Source: Clostridia bacterium
Lineage (GTDB): Bacteria; Bacillota; Clostridia; Oscillospirales; CAG-272
DNA: 63,944 nt
NCBI GenBank assembly: GCA_017472285.1
Contig: JAFUQQ010000074.1
Span: forward strand, 1-63,944
Direction: 5' to 3'
Below the pieces are notes generated by a model that saw only the letters and a program-made list of their open reading frames with translations, was not told the origin of the DNA and did no database searches. Of this stretch, positions 61,775-63,944 are shown one piece after another; positions within the stretch are counted from its first letter, which is position 1; every line of letters begins with the position of its first letter. Made by a program: the position numbers and the translations under genes.

Positions 61775-62458
61775 ATGGAAAACGAAAACCTTGATCTTTC
61801 CTGTCCCTGTATGCCGCAATGCCCGAACTACGGCAAATGCCGTCAATGTATCGCTGCGCACGCAAAATTCTATACTGTGCCGCATTGCATCAAGAAAATG
61901 CAGGAGGACATGAAGAAAAAACATCTGCATCCCTCGAATCCCCATATCAGAAAAACACTTCCCGAACGTGTCGCGGAATTTTATGAAAAGAATCCCGACG
62001 CACATCTGCGTACCGCAGCCGAAACTCTGAAGATTACGGAATGGCAGCTCCTTGACGCGATGCCGAATGCCATTTCCGTTCCCGTTTCGGATTTCACGGC
62101 GATCTTTATCGAGCTTGCAAAGCTCGATAAAGTCATGCTTCACGTCGATACGGGCAGCGTCGTTATGCAGCTCGTGACCGCTTTGCCCGCGGCTCTCGAT
62201 ATGAAGGGCATGAAGATCGTCAAAACGGAAAGCGGCGAAATGTCGCTGACCTCGCTTCTGATGGCAAACAGCTTCTATGCGGTATTCCTCGTCCGTGAAA
62301 CACTTTGCGGCGGTAAGGAAAGCGCAAGTATCGCCATCGTCGGTGAAGATGAAAAGATCGCACTTTCGATCTATCTGCGCCGCGAAGACGGTACGGATAC
62401 CATCGAAGCAAAATCCAAAGCACTTTTTGAAACACTCTGGAATCAATACAAAATCTAA
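61775..62458 (+). CDS. HutX/ChuX-like heme-carrier domain with N-terminal cysteine cluster
   Basis: 227 residues. From about 63 on it aligns with HutX/ChuX: VAEFYEKNPDAHLRTAAETL matches the EFLKTEPDGTLEVVAEQY opening, LLDAMPNAISVPVSDF matches VVRNLPSSTVVPGDKF, VMLHVDTGSVVMQL matches the LVHTADVILEF strand, and ASIAIVGEDEKIALSIYLRRE matches ASILFFNKEGSAMLKIFLGRD. These proteins bind heme in the cytosol. Residues 10-38 hold six Cys (10, 12, 16, 22, 25, 38) in a DUF6485-like metal-cluster pattern not found in classical HutX. The gene starts one base after the ATPase stop. Confidence 0.8.
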   Translation: MENENLDLSCPCMPQCPNYGKCRQCIAAHAKFYTVPHCIKKMQEDMKKKHLHPSNPHIRKTLPERVAEFYEKNPDAHLRTAAETLKITEWQLLDAMPNAISVPVSDFTAIFIELAKLDKVMLHVDTGSVVMQLVTALPAALDMKGMKIVKTESGEMSLTSLLMANSFYAVFLVRETLCGGKESASIAIVGEDEKIALSIYLRREDGTDTIEAKSKALFETLWNQYKI

Positions 62459-62479
62459 CTTTCAGGAGATATTTTTATT

Positions 62480-63652
62480 ATGAAACGTATTCTCGCACTT
62501 TTTATGATCCTCGCTATGATGATCGCACTTGTCGCTTGCACCAATAACGATGCAGACGAAACCACAACCACAGATTCTTCCGCAACCGAAACCACCGATA
62601 CCACAGGCAAGACCTTTACCGAAACCGCTTCCAATGAAGGCACATTCAAAGCAGGCGTTTATACCGCAACTTCTTCTTATGCAAGCGGCGAAATGAACAT
62701 GACATGGAATTTCGTTCTTACCCTCAAGGAAGACGGCACCTTTGTCCTCACAAACGGCACCGATGAAAAGGGGGCGGGTACTTACGCACTCACAGACGAT
62801 TGCTATACCATGACGTACAACGATGAAAGATCCTGTACGTTCGCTGTTCAGGCTGACGGTACGCTCATCCTCACAGCCGATTTCCCCTTCGGTATGGCAA
62901 CCATCCAGCGCGCGCTTGTTGGTGATATCGTATTCACTTATGCCGGCGAAGTTTCTGCAGAAGGCGGCAATGAAGGCGAACAGGGCGGTGAATCCGATGA
63001 TACCGTTTATACCATCGCGGCGGGCACATATGAAGCAACTTACACCAAAGAAAGCCCCATGGCAGGAACCGTTGTTTATAACTATACTGCAACGATCGGC
63101 GAAGACGGCAGCTTTTCTTATGCAGTTACGTTCGCAATGGGCGATCAGGTGATGGACGGTTCTTCCGCAAACGGTACTTATACCATTGACGGTAACAAAT
63201 TCACATTCACTGATTCCGAAGGCAACGTAACCGAAGGTACACTTACAGCAAACAATACGCTTACTATCGCCCTCAAGGCTTCCGCGATGGCTTCTGCTCC
63301 TTATGAAGTTACCTTCACCGCTCCCTCTGTCAGCATCATGGCGGGTACTTATAGCGCATACTATGAAAAAGTAAGCGCAATGGCAGGCACTGTTCTTTAT
63401 GAGTACACAGCAGTAGTCGGCGCAGACGGTGCCTTCTCTTATTCCGTTAAGTTCATGATGGGTGAAACGGAAATGGACGGTTCTTCCGCAAACGGTACTT
63501 ATACCGTTGAAGGCGATATCTTCACATTTACCGATTCCGAAGGCAACGTAACGGAAGGTACACTCGTTGCGGAAAATACCCTCAAGATCTCTCTCAAGGC
63601 TTCCGCTATGGCAAAAGAACCTTACGAAGTCGTATTTACCATCTCAGGTTAA
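62480..63652 (+). CDS. Lipoprotein with three beta-rich repeats
   Basis: 390 residues, lipobox ALVAC (Cys 20), a Thr-rich linker to about 50, then three repeats: a diverged one (58-150) and two close ones (182-280, 289-388) that share MAGTV.Y.YTA, DG.FSY.V, MDGSSANGTYT and FTFTDSEGNVTEGTL. The lipoprotein at 54237 carries the same unit. The repeats resemble small lipocalin-like beta domains. Last gene of the Dpp/HutX operon. A surface ligand-binding role is inferred. Confidence 0.82.
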   Translation: MKRILALFMILAMMIALVACTNNDADETTTTDSSATETTDTTGKTFTETASNEGTFKAGVYTATSSYASGEMNMTWNFVLTLKEDGTFVLTNGTDEKGAGTYALTDDCYTMTYNDERSCTFAVQADGTLILTADFPFGMATIQRALVGDIVFTYAGEVSAEGGNEGEQGGESDDTVYTIAAGTYEATYTKESPMAGTVVYNYTATIGEDGSFSYAVTFAMGDQVMDGSSANGTYTIDGNKFTFTDSEGNVTEGTLTANNTLTIALKASAMASAPYEVTFTAPSVSIMAGTYSAYYEKVSAMAGTVLYEYTAVVGADGAFSYSVKFMMGETEMDGSSANGTYTVEGDIFTFTDSEGNVTEGTLVAENTLKISLKASAMAKEPYEVVFTISG

Positions 63653-63664
63653 TCAAACAAAAAT

Positions 63665-63686
63665 GATCCTCGGAAGAGGATCGTTT
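63665..63686 (+). terminator. Intrinsic terminator of the Dpp/HutX operon
   Basis: GATCCTC / GAGGATC, loop GGAA, preceded by A5 and followed by GTTT. A family-3 MITE begins directly after it. Confidence 0.75.
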
Positions 63687-63944
63687 CAGTTTGTCGATAA
63701 AGTCGGTTTGAAATTTGGGTTTCGGTATTTTGCACAAAAGCAAACATTTTATAAAGCCTCTCACTCTGGGAGAGGTGGCACGCAAGGCGTGACGGAGAGG
63801 GCTTTTTTTGTGCTGGATCAACCCTCTCACCCGACTTTCGTCGGGAGCTCTCCCAAAGGGCGAGCCTTTATGCTACTTGTCTTTTTGAGTTTTTGTGCAA
63901 CTTTTATTTTCATCTTTTCTACATAAGTTTTTCGACAGGCTGAA
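63687..63944 (+). mobile_element. Family-3 MITE, copy 2 (reaches the window end)
   Basis: The same ends as the copy at 47398: CAGTTTGTCGATAAAG and, inverted, CAGCCTGTCGAAAAAC. The interior is nearly identical (GCCTCTCACTCTGGGAGAGG, GGCACGCAAGGCGTGACGGAG, CGTCGGGAGCTCTCCC). It starts right after a terminator hairpin. The last two bases (AA) would begin a duplicated flank if one exists. Confidence 0.82.

Noticed and set aside
50254..63652. Metallophore (NRPS or opine-type) locus
   Set aside because: No biosynthetic gene is present; the HutX-like gene points to heme handling instead.

Overview
The window is about 64 kb of chromosome from an endospore-forming, low-to-moderate G+C Bacillota, most likely an uncultured gut-type Clostridia. 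The pointers are a complete spoIIIAA-AH operon, many MKK-type lipoproteins, ATGA-coupled operons, sigma-A promoters of TTGACA-17-TATAAT type and RNA-level cyclic-di-GMP control. I see no rRNA, tRNA, prophage, transposase gene or CRISPR array.

Layout. 0.3-5.2 kb: the eight-gene sporulation channel operon. 5.3-11.8 kb (minus strand): lipoproteins, a LURP-one/DUF567 protein, an unpartnered MsmK/UgpC-type sugar-ABC ATPase, Tex and an RsuA-family pseudouridine synthase. 12.1-26.2 kb: a secreted M6 metalloprotease, an M32 carboxypeptidase, a GNAT, a cytoplasmic alpha-rhamnosidase-like hydrolase with a sugar isomerase, a glutathione peroxidase/OhrR pair, MscS, and the hisS-aspS pair. 26.4-33.4 kb: recG, a GHL10-like hydrolase, a YfhO-type membrane protein and a small DUF1648 protein.

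33.5-43.8 kb: a seven-gene operon behind a cyclic-di-GMP-I riboswitch. It encodes a VTC-domain protein, DUF4956, CotH, a membrane-anchored glycoside hydrolase-like protein, a membrane HEAT-repeat protein, a processive GT2 synthase and a membrane EAL phosphodiesterase with an extracytoplasmic sensor. It looks like a c-di-GMP-induced surface polysaccharide system. Next to it on the minus strand (43.8-47.3 kb) are a diguanylate cyclase, a second c-di-GMP-I riboswitch with a terminator, and a PAS-EAL phosphodiesterase. The order suggests a compact homeostatic circuit.

47.7-50.2 kb: a tryptophanase-family lyase with a divergent LysR regulator. 50.2-63.7 kb: a probable tetrapyrrole/metal-acquisition locus. 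It has a short DtxR-like repressor whose usual metal ligands seem lost, a CydDC-like ABC pair, two lipoproteins built from one shared beta-rich repeat, an unrecognised soluble protein, a complete Dpp-type ABC importer, and a HutX/ChuX-like heme-carrier domain fused to an N-terminal cysteine cluster. One identical operator (AGTTAG-6-CTAACT) precedes both the repressor/CydDC operon and the lipoprotein/Dpp/HutX operon.

Three unrelated families of small palindromic, MITE-like repeats occur, nearly every copy next to or between intrinsic-terminator hairpins. One 255-bp copy is bracketed by a perfect 23-bp duplication of a whole hairpin. Two copies appear to have altered the 3' ends of genes (recG and the YfhO gene).
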